This document shows, piece after piece, positions 8,330 through 21,300 of a DNA stretch of 36,047 bases (position 1 is its first letter; each line of letters starts with the position of its first letter). The notes beneath the pieces were generated by a model. That model was not told the DNA's origin. It ran no database searches and was given only the letters and a program-made list of their open reading frames with translations. Origin of the DNA: a virus; the IMG/VR virus record IMGVR_UViG_3300046169_000105, positions 1 to 36,047 of that record; one strand, 5' to 3'. A program made the position numbers and the translations under genes.

Positions 8330-11300
8330 TTATATTATTCTTATTTTTAAGTTTTGTGCTGCAAGAGATTTGATCTTTACTTTGTTTGTTGTTGGAAACT
8401 CTGCTTCATAATCAGTACCATTGATTGCTTGTTTTATCAATGCATCTGCCTGATATCCAATAGTAACACCATCCGATAGTGGAGATGTACCAGATGCCGC
8501 ATATGGCGCAATCATTAAGTCTAATGTGTCTCCAAGAACATAGTGGTTTGGATCTGTGACTGCTTGGAGTTGTGCCTTGTCCATTCTGTTGAATGACTGA
8601 GCGCCAAGAGCTTCTTGGAGTGTTGCGTGTTCGTTGTTGTTTGTACCATCTACCCAAGTTTCTGATGTATCATACACAATTTGGGTTCCGCTAGTAGTGT
8701 ATTGATATATCACCCCACCAGTCAAATTACTGATATACATTTTTGAACCATCATTATTAAAGTTTAAACTTCTAGGATTGGAGATGGTTCCTGATACGCT
8801 AAAACTAATACTATCATAAGAAATTGTACTTAAATCATATGCGGTTGAAAGGCTATATTGATGAACTGAATCAGTAACTGTACCTATAATAAATAGTTTA
8901 GTTCCATCGCTGTTAAATTTGGTGTCGGTTGGAAAATCGCCCGTGGCAACAACAACATTTATAGAGTCATAACTAGCAGTTGATATATCGTAAGCAGTTG
9001 ATAGGCTATATTGCTCAATCCTCTCTTGGTTCGTGATATACATTTTTGTACCATCATTATTAAATATCATTCCATTCAAACTGACGCTCGCTGTGCCAGG
9101 AGAATTATTAGTAATAGTGAATGTCTTGCTTGTATCTCTAGACACTGATGCCCCGGCAAGATCGAATCCACTACTGAGACTGTATTGATATATGGTATTA
9201 TTAACAACTCCACCAAGATACATTTTAGTTCCTGCTGGATTAAAAGTGATAAATCGCGCATTGGTTTCTTGTATATCTGCTGAATAATTATAACCTATAG
9301 AACTAGCAGTAGATATGTCAAATGCCGTTGAGAGTTCGTGTTGCCACGGGACCCCTGTAACAGCAGAGTACAATTTTGTGCCGTCTGAATTAAATGTATA
9401 AGCCATTACAGAACTAAACGTTGGATTGCTTGGCGTATAACTTACACTTTCATCTACGGCGTTGGCTATATCATAAGACATATTAACAGAAGTTCCGGCA
9501 TCATTGTTATACTGCCAAGTTCCAGAGTTATTTCGTGCAATCTTTCTTACACCATCTCCATTCTTGATAACACCCCAAGACGTTCTGTCATCTGTAGAAA
9601 CTGCATAGAAAACATCACCATCATTCTTGGTTTCATCTGCAACCATAGAATCGAGATCAACCCAAGAAGATGAATTAATTTGGCCAGTAGAACCAGTTAG
9701 GACTGGAGAATATATTGGCCAAGATTTGGCAGTTGAGCCAAGATCTCTGTAAATAGAAACGTTTGAACTATCATCCCCAGTTAAATACGTTTGTTGGTCA
9801 AGACTGATATAATTTAAAGTACCGTCATAAATATTTGTAGTTGTTGGCGTAACAGTTAGAGCGCTTGTAGAATTATATGGGGTTGGAAAATTTTGATATA
9901 GTTTCCTATTTGTGAGAAATTGAGTTCCGTCATTTGAAAAGGCAAACATCCTATCTCCAATTTGACTATTGGCAGCATAATTTACTTGTGATGAAGTATC
10001 TACTGTAGACAAATCCCAAGCGGTGCTAATATCCCAAGAATACATCTTGTCATACCAACTCTCACCGATAAATAATTTTGTTCCTGCTTCATTTATCCAA
10101 AACCACCATTGAGCATTAGCCTGTTTATCTGATATCAATGCGCCATAGTGAAATGTTCTTGAGCCAGTGGATTGATATGCCGCATTACTTCTATCGGCAC
10201 CTGAATAATTACCATTAACTGCTGTTTGCCAGCAAAGTGTATGATATGTTGTATTATTTCTAATAAATTGATTTCCATCTGGGCTAAACATCATTTGTTT
10301 TGTATTGTTAAAATAAACCCACGGGTAATTTGCAATATATGACATAGTTGAAAGATCATAAGGTGTAGTCAATTCCCATTTATAAACTATATTAGTGAGC
10401 TGTGACCCCTGTGTAAACATGTAATAATAGTCACCATTCGGACTTAAACAATGTCTTTGGTAATCTCCAACAGTGTTGCTTTGCCCCCAGCCTGGAAAAC
10501 TTCCATTCCTTGAACTGGATGGAGTAGTCTTATCATGACCCAACCAATCAAAAGAAGTTTCATAACCTGTTAATTCGATTCCAGAACCATCAGCCTTACC
10601 TTGTGAAGATGTGAGTGTCCAAGAAGAAATTGTAGAAGTATCCGCAAAAGCAGTAACTGATTTATAGGTTCCAGAAATTGCTGAGATAATAGCAGATCCT
10701 GAATTGCCGGTAACTACTTTACCTACATCTGTAGATGAAAATACTTCACTATAACCAGTATCTTGTTCATATATTTTAGTTCCATCTGCCATATATAATT
10801 TAGTACCACTCTTGGAAAAGTTAATAGACTGAGGTGTTGAATTTGTTAATGCAGGGTTTGTAAATGTAGTTCCTGTAGTATTAATTGTGCTGATATCCCA
10901 CGCTGTACCTAGACTAAAATATTTCAGAGTTCCACTACCAAACACATCTGTTATAAACATAGTCAGACCATCTGACGAAAAGGTCATATCAGTTCCACGT
11001 TGCCCCGTTATACTTTTAGTTTTATTGTTATAACTGAGTGTGGTGATATCCCAAGCGGTTGACATAACCCATTCTTCGATTATAGCCTGGTTGCCAGTAA
11101 CATCGTCTTTCATTATAAAGACAGTAGTACTATCTTTTACATACATACCATTTTGTGTTTGGTTCGATCCACTGTTATTCATACCAGTTACTTCACCAGA
11201 GAACGAAACATCTGAACCGCCGTTTCCAAGAGAATATGGCACCGATAATGTGAATTGGTCAATTTTATTATTTTGCCAATCCGCCATGTATAATTTACTA

Positions 11301-12355
11301 CCACTATCTCCTAATTCAAGAAATCCATATCCACCCCAAGTAGAAGGATTATATGCATCATAATCATATCTTTGCGTCCAAGATGCACTAGTTATGTCAT
11401 ATGCAGTACTCATTGTAAATTCGTGCATACGTTGTGCTGACACAATTATAATCTTTGTGCCATCTGGACTTATAACAAAATCTGCAAGTGTATATCCATT
11501 TGGAGGTGGACTAGGTACTTGTGACACTGGTGTGGCTGTTTCATAGTCTCCTACACTTGATATTCCTGATATATCATAACCAACTACTGTAGGATTACTA
11601 CTCGTAAAAGTACCATCGCCTGTCGCACTTGGTGTTAATGTTGTACTAGTGTAAGAAATTGGTTTCTCATCAAAAAACTCATAATTGGTTGCGTTTGCGT
11701 TAACATCCCAATTTCCTTTGGATGTCAATCCACCTTGCGGCACTTCTTTGAACACACTTACATTTGGCACTGGAGAGATAGTCTCTGAGAGTGTTATTTC
11801 GGCTTCTTCATTCTGTGTAAATGTTTTTGTAAGTGTACCTAATGCACCAGCAGTAGATGATGTGGGAGCCCCAGTAAGACTTGAATATTGACCATCAAAG
11901 AGAAGATTTGTTGTATCTGTTAAATCAGAAACATCGGATATACCGTCAGTATTTTCTGAGTTCATCTGTACCCATTGACTAGTATTTCCATCATTATAGT
12001 AAATATACAGATTCAATTCAGATGTATCAAACCACATATCACCGGCATTAGGAGAAGTCGGTGCCGTATCTGATGATGTGGCAGATAATTGTTGTGCCTC
12101 TTCTGCATCAGTTCCTACTTGTAACCATTGAGAAGAATCTCCATCTGCGTAATATGCATATAAATTTAATGATGCACTGTTAAACCATAGATCTCCATTC
12201 GCTGGAGAACTTGGGGCAGTATCTGAAACCGCAAATGCTCCAATATTAGATGCCTGAATCTGCCATGTTCCAGTTGTTGAATTGTACTCTAAAGTTTTAT
12301 TTCCAACTGAGACTGTTGCGCCATTTGCTGGAGAATTGGGAAAATTAACTGCCAT
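8330..12355 (-). CDS. Beta-propeller repeat tail fibre protein, 1341 aa
   Basis: The start at 12355 follows an AGGA ribosome site and lies 9 nt after the giant fibre gene. Residues 1-35 are the shared anchor module (MAVNFPNSPANGAT, LEYNSTTGTW). Two copies of a SPANGDLWF...YYADGDSSQWLQ module follow. The body consists of repeats about 45 residues long of the form F-N-x-D-G-T-K-x-Y-x...I-x-Q-Y-x-L-S-T-A-Y-D-I-S-T-A. They are clearest between residues 1000 and 1230, with more divergent copies earlier. The spacing and the DGTK turn suggest propeller blades. The end (YEAEFPTTNKVKIKSLAAQN) is a short C-terminal cap. Function as an adhesin or fibre is inferred; no catalytic motif is seen. Confidence 0.85.
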   Translation of the reverse strand: MAVNFPNSPANGATVSVGNKTLEYNSTTGTWQIQASNIGAFAVSDTAPSSPANGDLWFNSASLNLYAYYADGDSSQWLQVGTDAEEAQQLSATSSDTAPTSPNAGDMWFDTSELNLYIYYNDGNTSQWVQMNSENTDGISDVSDLTDTTNLLFDGQYSSLTGAPTSSTAGALGTLTKTFTQNEEAEITLSETISPVPNVSVFKEVPQGGLTSKGNWDVNANATNYEFFDEKPISYTSTTLTPSATGDGTFTSSNPTVVGYDISGISSVGDYETATPVSQVPSPPPNGYTLADFVISPDGTKIIIVSAQRMHEFTMSTAYDITSASWTQRYDYDAYNPSTWGGYGFLELGDSGSKLYMADWQNNKIDQFTLSVPYSLGNGGSDVSFSGEVTGMNNSGSNQTQNGMYVKDSTTVFIMKDDVTGNQAIIEEWVMSTAWDITTLSYNNKTKSITGQRGTDMTFSSDGLTMFITDVFGSGTLKYFSLGTAWDISTINTTGTTFTNPALTNSTPQSINFSKSGTKLYMADGTKIYEQDTGYSEVFSSTDVGKVVTGNSGSAIISAISGTYKSVTAFADTSTISSWTLTSSQGKADGSGIELTGYETSFDWLGHDKTTPSSSRNGSFPGWGQSNTVGDYQRHCLSPNGDYYYMFTQGSQLTNIVYKWELTTPYDLSTMSYIANYPWVYFNNTKQMMFSPDGNQFIRNNTTYHTLCWQTAVNGNYSGADRSNAAYQSTGSRTFHYGALISDKQANAQWWFWINEAGTKLFIGESWYDKMYSWDISTAWDLSTVDTSSQVNYAANSQIGDRMFAFSNDGTQFLTNRKLYQNFPTPYNSTSALTVTPTTTNIYDGTLNYISLDQQTYLTGDDSSNVSIYRDLGSTAKSWPIYSPVLTGSTGQINSSSWVDLDSMVADETKNDGDVFYAVSTDDRTSWGVIKNGDGVRKIARNNSGTWQYNNDAGTSVNMSYDIANAVDESVSYTPSNPTFSSVMAYTFNSDGTKLYSAVTGVPWQHELSTAFDISTASSIGYNYSADIQETNARFITFNPAGTKMYLGGVVNNTIYQYSLSSGFDLAGASVSRDTSKTFTITNNSPGTASVSLNGMIFNNDGTKMYITNQERIEQYSLSTAYDISTASYDSINVVVATGDFPTDTKFNSDGTKLFIIGTVTDSVHQYSLSTAYDLSTISYDSISFSVSGTISNPRSLNFNNDGSKMYISNLTGGVIYQYTTSGTQIVYDTSETWVDGTNNNEHATLQEALGAQSFNRMDKAQLQAVTDPNHYVLGDTLDLMIAPYAASGTSPLSDGVTIGYQADALIKQAINGTDYEAEFPTTNKVKIKSLAAQNLKIRII

Positions 12356-12364
12356 CTATCTGTC

Positions 12365-15300
12365 CTACCAATCTTTCTCTATTTGGGTTCTGATCCACTC
12401 ATTAGTATTTATGCATACATACATATAGTTTCCTACGATCCTGACATCACCTTTCTTACCTTCGTCGGTACTTGATGAAGGAGCCGATTGATCTGTATAT
12501 ACTTCCATACTTCTATCAATATTATCTTCGCTAAATGAAGTATCGCCAACAAACATTGTATTAGAATCTAGGAATAGATATCTCACTTTCTTTTCAGCAC
12601 TACCAATGTCAAATGATGCGTTGGTGTGCGGTAATATATGTCCATTGCTAGTAATTTCCCATCTTGCTGTTCCATTTGTAGTGAAATCAATATGACCATC
12701 AGTTCCAGTATCCGTAGTCGTAACAGAGGTATTTGCCGTTTCTATTAAGGATTGAACACTACTTCCCCCGCCAGAACCACTGGTTTGACTGTTAGCAGCT
12801 CCACCAACTTGAACCCATTGATTTGAATCTCCATCTGCATAATATACATATAGATCCAACAATGTTGTGTTAAACCACAAGTCTCCACTTGATGGGCCTG
12901 AGGGTGCTGTATCTGATGCATGAATTGTCGCTGCAGCTGCAGTGACACTATTTGCCTCAATCCATTGAGATGAATCGCCGTCTGTATACCAAACATACAT
13001 TACTAGATCATCTTCATCAAACCATAAATCACCTTCAGATGGCGATGATGGTGCTGTTGCTGAAACTGATACTGAAGAACCGCCACCTGCTGCAGCATCT
13101 ATCCATGCATAATCAGTTCCATTCCAAGACAAAATTTGTCCTGTGGTTGCTCCAGATATATTTAGATGAGTATCTACTGCACTATCTGTATATAAAGAAG
13201 GTGTTCCAGTTAGACTTGAAAATTGTCCATCGAATAATGTCGGCAAATTAGTTAGGTCATTGTAGTTTCCAGAGAAATTACCAACAACACTTCCAGCACC
13301 CATTCCGCTATGATTTACACAATAGTAATATAATGTAGGTGTTGCATTTGTGATTGCGATCTGGACATATGCACCGGCAGAACCAGCAGTGCCATTAGTA
13401 GTCACTCCAGTTGTATATTCAGAGCCACCACCATGGGTTCCATCAGAATTTGTAGAGAATCTTAGAGGATGAGAACCGTTTGAAGAATCTGCCTGATCAA
13501 ATCTATATGTTCTGCCAGGCTCAAATGATAGAGTTACTTGCTGTACCCCATCGATATAGAAGTTGCCACCCGAAGCAGTTACAGTTGCAATACTATATGC
13601 ATCTGCCTTTGCCGCGATTTGGTTGGTGATTGTTGTACTGAAGTTTGCATCATCGCCTAATGCTGCTGCCAATTCATTGAGAGTGTCAAGAGTTGCCGGA
13701 GCAGAATCTACAAGGTTTGATACCTGTGTATTAACATAAGTCTCTGTTGCATAGCCTGAGAGAGATGCCGCTGTGATAAATCCAGCACCATTTGTTAACT
13801 GATTGTTGTTTGTTGGAATAGTTGGTTTATTTGTCAGATCATTATAGCTGCCCGAGAATGTCTGTGTTGCAACATAAGATTTGGTTGCATATGTACCTAA
13901 ATCTGCACTTGTAAGTTCGTCATTAAAATCTAGTGCAAGAGATGTACTTGTTATTGCAAGGCCGACTTTAGCATCATTTATATCTGGAGTTAATGAAATA
14001 CTTCCATCTTCTAATACATAATACTTTGACCCAACTGTTAGGCCAGAAAGTCCAGTGTGAATACCATTCTCTACAGTGACATCGATTGTTGTACCAGAAG
14101 TTGCTGCGATACCATGAACTTTAGATGCATCCAAATTACTTGTAGTAATTTTTCCCTTAAAGAATCTTAATGAAGAATTAGAAGAATCTTGGTAATACAC
14201 AGAACCATGAGCACTATTTGTATTATAATCAAAGGAATGACTCATCCAGGCGCTAGATGATGCGTTTTGTACTATCCCTATGGCACCAGAAGTGAAAATA
14301 CTGTTTCCCGTCACAGTAGAATCCCAAATTCTAGATTCTTTTACGGTAGTATATGTCATTTGATTTCTATAAACAGTCACATAGCTATCACTATTAGGCA
14401 AGAAATCTAGACTTACAACCTGATATTTTTCATTAGTCATGGCAGCTGCCCAAATCCAATTTGAAGAATCTGTAGTTATAGAAGTTCCTGTAAAAGTATA
14501 AGTTTGCCATCTTGCGCGTTTACTGCCATTATAAGATTGATTTGACCCATAATGAGAATATATTTGATTTGGTACTTTTGGATTCCAATCTGCTGCATGG
14601 TCATAATAAGAAGAGTCTATATCTGTGTTTTGATATGATGCTTTTAGTGTACTTGTTCCATTTGCATAATCGATATCATAAACTCTAATTCTACCCAACA
14701 TGTCATGCACTAATAATCTTCCTAAATTATTAGAATCTAGTTTAAACTTGGCTGGATCCCAATCAAATCCAGACTGATTTCCTACTCTAATTGGTGTAGA
14801 GAATGTTGGTGCATTTTGTCCATCCCATTCAACTCTAATTACATATGGATCTGCTGCACCTGTCACTGCTTGAAAAAAGATATTAAAGAAATAACTACCA
14901 CTTGAACTATTTCCATAATCATATATTATATTTGCATCATTTGTTAAGCTTGAGGTTGCTGACCATGTCGATCCGTTTGAATCTGTCAAAGTTTGCATTC
15001 CTGGCACAATATCATGGGTTGTACTGGTAACTGTTATATTGTTAACATCCGTGACATCAAATATATGCCCAGTAAATGTCTGTACACCAACAGTTCCCAT
15101 GTGGTCTTTACTAATCCAAAGAACTTTACTCTCATCAACTGGACTGACAAATGGATAACTTTCTTGTTCACCAGCACCACCACCGTAAGAGCCAGAAAAC
15201 TGATACCATGTGTAATTGCTTACGGTATCCTCTAATATTTGCGCTCTCCATGTGGTGTTAGATCTATAAACTTGTAAAACTTTTAAGGGGTCTGATGGAA

Positions 15301-18300
15301 AATGACCAGCAAATGCTTTATTAAAATTATTCCCCGCCCCTCCAGCTGGATTTAATGTAGCGACAGTACCGTTTGCGTTGGTGGTTGTTACTTCAACTGG
15401 AGTTACAGTACCATCAGAATTCAACATTACAACATCGTCTACAGATGCAGAAGATGTTGATGTATATTCTACAACATTGGCGTTTATCACATCTGCTGCT
15501 GTGATAAATCCAGCACCATTTGTTAACTGATTGTTGTTTGTTGGAATGGTTGGTGTATTAGATAAGTCGTTATAAGAACCAGATGTTGCAACTGTTGCAA
15601 AACTGTTTAGTGCAGTTTCTACGCTGGCTCCAACTGTATAAACCCATGGCATTTGTTCATATACAGACGATGAATTTGAATTGCCAGATATTATAAGTTT
15701 TTCCCCATTTGGAGAAAATCTAACGCCAGCGAAATTGAATGAATGGCCACCGATGTTGGAGATGAATGAAGACCTATCTGTATATTGTGACTGACTTGGG
15801 AAAGAATCAAAATCCCATGCAGTAGCCAAAGTATATTCAAACATTCTATGGGTGTTGGATGCATTCGCGGCCCCCTCGCCGATCAAAATAGTTTTTCCGT
15901 CTTTTGCTATATCTATTGAATTGGAGTTACCCATAACATTGTTACCAATAGAGTAGGAATTTTGAAATGTCAATGTATTGACATCATATGGAGTACTTAA
16001 AGTATATCTATAAACTTTATCGTTTGATTTCCCCAACACTAACAACTGATCTCCATCATCATCAAAAATAAAATCCATAGGATCATTGTCTTGGGATGAA
16101 ATGCCTGGGCCGCCAAAACCACTAGTTATTGTCGAAACATCATATGCAGTTGCTACATTAAATCCATAAAAAGTACGGTTCGAAAAAGAAATATATGTGA
16201 CTTTTGTTCCATCACCATTCCATCTCCACCCAAATCCATACCCTGTTCCGATAGGAATAGTAACTTGTGTTGGGTTTGTATTTGTTGATACATCATATGC
16301 AGTTGTCAAATCCCACTGATAGAATAATTGACCATTAGCAACTCCAGTGTGAGCTCCCATCGCCCACAATCTTTTGCCATCTTCACTGATTGTATAATAT
16401 CGGGGTTGTGGAGAGCTTGGTAGACTAATTGTTGTTGTGTTATCAAATGCACCATATGCATCAATATCTGGCCCAATAATTCTATCTTGTTTTCCAGAAA
16501 TATCTACAGGGTTAGGTATTGTCGGCGTATTCGACAAGTCGTTATATGAACCAGATGTTGCTACCGTTGCAAGAGATGATGTATCCGCCTTATTTGCCAA
16601 TGAGTTAGTGACTGTAGTGGAGAAGTTTGCATCATCACCTAATGCCGCAGCTAACTCATTAAGAGTATCAAGAGTTGCTGGGGCAGAATCTACTAGATTT
16701 GCAACTTGAGTTGTAACATATGATTTTGTTGCGTATGTTGCAAGACTTGCATCAGTTAATTCATCAGTAAAATCTAGTGCAAGAGATGTGCTTGTAATAG
16801 CAAGACCAACTTTTGCGTTATTAGAGTCAGGAGATGTGCTAAGAGTTCCGTTTTCTAAAACATAGTATTTGGAACCTACAGTAAGTCCGCTAAGGCCTGT
16901 ATGTATTCCATTTTCTATTGTAACATCAATGGTTGTACCAGAAGATGTAGCTAAACCATGAATTTTTGAAACATCTAGATTTGACTCTGAATATGGAAAG
17001 TCTAATAGTCTTAGTTGACTTATTGGATTGTAGCTATTAAATTTAAGAGAATAAAATCCTACCAATCCTTTTTGTGACATACTGTTAGACCATTCACTTG
17101 CTGCCAAGAATCTATATGATGTATTCGCTTGGCCTGTTGGATGGAAGGAATACATTTGACCTACATTGGGATTGGGAGTTGATATAAAAGTTATTGTACC
17201 ATTTGAGGCCACAGTACCCAAAATTGCTTTGTTATCTGAGCTCGATGGATTTTGGCGATCAGACCCATACCAACTATAACCAAAACTCTCCCCGCCTGAC
17301 GCAAACATTATGTCATGAGGCCTTGGAGTGCCGGAGTTGTATCTATTATCTATTGCGTCTGATGTATGTAATAAAGTACATGCATATGTAGATGAATCGA
17401 TAGAGAAGGTAGATATTTTTGTCGCATTACCGTCATAGAATGCGTAAGCAATTTTTCCACTTTCTGAAACTGCATATGCTTGGTTCCCGTTATCAGTTAC
17501 CGTTAAAGGCGCTCCTTCAGATACAGTACCACCTACCCAATTGACTTTACCCGCTCTTAATGAAGTACCAGAAATCATTGCAAATAGACCGTCTTGTCCT
17601 AAAGAAAATCTATGATATCCATTATTTGTGGTAGCAATTGGAGTTCCAGCAGTAATATTTGTACCATCCCAAGTTAATTGAGTGACAAAGCCAGGAACAG
17701 AACATATAATTTTAACATCTCCAGAAGTACTGTTAACCATGTCAACTTCGAAGTGTTTGTTTGATGTAGAACCTAGTTGTCCTAAATCTATCTCTGCATT
17801 GATAGATATTGAACCATTTGCAGCAGTATCCACAATTTGGCATCTTGCATTATTTGACCTTGTGTATAAAAGAAGAACTTTTGTATCGTCAAAAGGATCA
17901 AAAAATGGATACAATTTCATATTTTGACTTGTATTTGAAACTGTTGCAGTAGAACTTATTGAGAAGCTCCCACCACTGGCAGTAAATGATGATATAGTAT
18001 GATTTTCGTTGTTTTGATCTCTGTAAACTACCACACCAGAATTTCGATCAGTTGGCTTATGTGCAATCATGCCAAGTCCATGATGTGGACTGTTATCTCC
18101 ATGAGCACTTCCAATAGTAGAAAGAGCTATTTGCGAGTTTACAGGATAACTTGTTGGTTCAACTGGAGTTACAGTACCATCAGAATTCAACATTACAACA
18201 TCGTCTACAGATGCAGAAGATGTTGATGTATATTCTACGGTATTAGCATTTGGTACATCTGCCGCGGTGATATAGTTTGCACCATTTGTCAATTGATTAT

Positions 18301-21300
18301 TATTTGTTGGTTGTGCTACCCATTCATAATCTGTACCATTCCAGCTTAAAACTTCATTTGATGTCGCTGTATTTTGATTTAGGTGTATATCTACACTTGC
18401 ATCGCTATAGCTACCTGCCGCGGTGATTTGTTGCCCGACATACGCTTTTGTTGCATATGTACCCAAATCTGCACTCGTAAGTTCATCAGTGAAATCTAGT
18501 GCAAGTGATGTTGCATTGATAGCAGTACCAAGTTTTGCAGAACCACTAGTAGAAATGCCACCCGAATCTGTAACAAAATACTTTGTTCCTGTAGTGAGAC
18601 CAGAGAGTCCTGTATGAATTCCGTGTTCAAGAGTTACATCAATAGTTGTTCCGGCAGATGCCGCAACACCATGCAATTTAGTCGCATCAAAATTGGATTC
18701 TCCATATGGGCCCTGCGTCATAATTACTTGGGGATATTGACTATTTACTGTATCTGGTGAATATGATGCTGTGTCGCCATCGTTGAAAGGACTTGAATAT
18801 GTCCACATACTTCCCAAATCAAATGTATTACTATCAGTTGTTTGTGTGATATAATTTCCAGAATTATCGTATTGAATATATTTAGTCTGTGGACTAGAAC
18901 CAGTTTGATTGGATATAATTGGTGTAATCAATATCGGCGCGTTTGGTGTGCTTCCTGTATTACTACCTTTAGTCCATGCAATATTACCTCTTACTGTACC
19001 AACTTTGACATTGGCCCCATTCATAAGAGTTAAGTTTCCACTTACATTAGTAATACTAAGATTTGCATCTGCGCTATATAGAGCAACTTTTAATCTGTAC
19101 GGCGCATCTCCACCACCATCAGGTGGAGATGTTGTAACTGCTGCAAGCAACCCATTAGTTGGATGGAATGCTTGTTTGTTTTGAATTTCCCATGCATCTA
19201 CATTGTGACTCCCACTTCTTGTAAATAAATCTGCTGAAGGGCCTATATTAATAGTTCCAGCATCCCAATCTACATCAGCAAATTTAATTATGCCTCTGCG
19301 AGTAGAAGTCACTCCCTCTTGTCTATATAAAGCAATTCTAGTTGGAGTTGAGGGGTCAATTGCAGTGTGTTCCCATTCAAATGTTTCTGATGAAGAGGTT
19401 TCTATCTCTGGAAAACTGTGATCTAAATTCTGATTTTCAAAATCATAAGTGAATTTTCTTACTGCAGCTTTATTATTTGAATTCTCGAATTTTACATAAA
19501 AAGTTAAAACTGTTCCATTAAATCCGCCATGGTCAACAGCCATTCTTCCGTTTAAACCAATGTTTAACTGTCCATTATTAGTTGTATTACTATATGCAGC
19601 CGAACTATCTGTGCCAGTTGTGTTTACAGTAGTTCCTGTAATATTTCCAGTACCTACATTTATATTACCGCCACTTGTAGCTGCTCCAATATATAAAAAT
19701 TTGTCTTCGTGTGTGCCCGCCGGACCAAAGAATGCGTGTTGGTCTCTAAAGTTATTGATAGGTTCTCCCGAAGAAAATGCCGTTCCTTTTGATATGCCCG
19801 ACCCATTTCTTGAAAATACAACTAACATTGTACGGTCATTATGTCCAGTGCCGCCAGGGAAAATTAACATTCCTTTTTCTCTGGTGGAATGGTGGGCTAT
19901 CATACCTCTATAGTTTGAATCCCCAATATATCCACTAGTCATTTGAGAATCTATAGCAGTCTGTTGATCGAATGGATAATTTGTAGGCTCAACTACAGTA
20001 ACAGTACCGTCAGAATTCAACATCACAATATCATTTGTTGCTGCAGTATTTGTTGATGTATATTCTACAACATTACCGCCGCCAGGACTATTATTTGCAA
20101 CATAGTTCTGGACAAATGCTTCTGTTGCAAGTCCTGTTAGGTCTGCATTGGCAACTGTTTCAATCCAACCAGTGGCCTTGTAAATGTATAGTTTCTGTGT
20201 ATCTTCTACGAATGCAATGTCACCGACAGTATTTCCTACAGCTGGTAAATATGTTGCATCACTATAGATATTAACAGATGCAACCAAAGATGTGCCATCT
20301 GGTGCAATCAGAGTTGCAGTACCAGCAACCTCTTTAATCTTATTCTCGAATGCTGGAGTATTTTCTACATATGTCGATAAGTCTTGTGGAACGAATTTGT
20401 TTGTTGACGAATCGTATACAAGACACATCTGAGATGTGAGTGTAGGAATAGGACGCAATTCGATAGTTTGTGCATGACTTTCTTGTGTATGCTGTCCATA
20501 AATCAAGTAGTTACCATTTGCATTGGTTTCTACTGCAAGATCTTTAACACGAATTGTGCCTCGCATTGCACCATGGACGCCGCACTGATAATACAATACA
20601 TCAGGTGCTCCAGCAGGAACTGTGAATGTAATTGTACCATTATCAGTGCGAGAACCAGTCACGCCATTCGTATATTCTCCGAAATATGTATTAGATGCAA
20701 AGTTTGTTCCATTATCTGTTGTGAAGTAGAATGGGTGTCCAGACGCATTGATATTGATTGTATATGTGCCGCCTCTATAGAATGGGCCAATTTCTGGATT
20801 GTTGCCCATCGCAGTTCCAGAGAATACATATGCACCTGTTGTAGAACCAACAGTATATGTGACAGCCGGCGCTGTGAGAGTTGGTGGTGTGATTGTAGAC
20901 GGAACATTTACTACTAGTCTCTCAACGCTTGTTGAATTTCCACCATTGATATCTGGATGACTGTGGTTTACTGTAGTTGTAGTTGCCCATGAAACTAGGT
21001 TGTCGTTTCCAGCACCTTCAATCCACTTCAATTTAAATGAATGGGTTTGTGTCATTGACCCATATTGAGTATTAGCAAAGTTGTTAATTTGATATGTACC
21101 CTGCATATACAAAGGTACGACATTCAGTGGTGTTTCAGTAATGGCTGTACGTGCATATGGAAGTGCAGATTGTGTCCATGTCCAATCCCAATGTGTTCCA
21201 TGGCCTGCTTCATCTGCCGATACTTGAATTTCTAATGTTTCTGGTTGTACTGAGAGATCGAAGTTGAGAATGTCATCTGATGTAAATTGAGTAGTACCAA

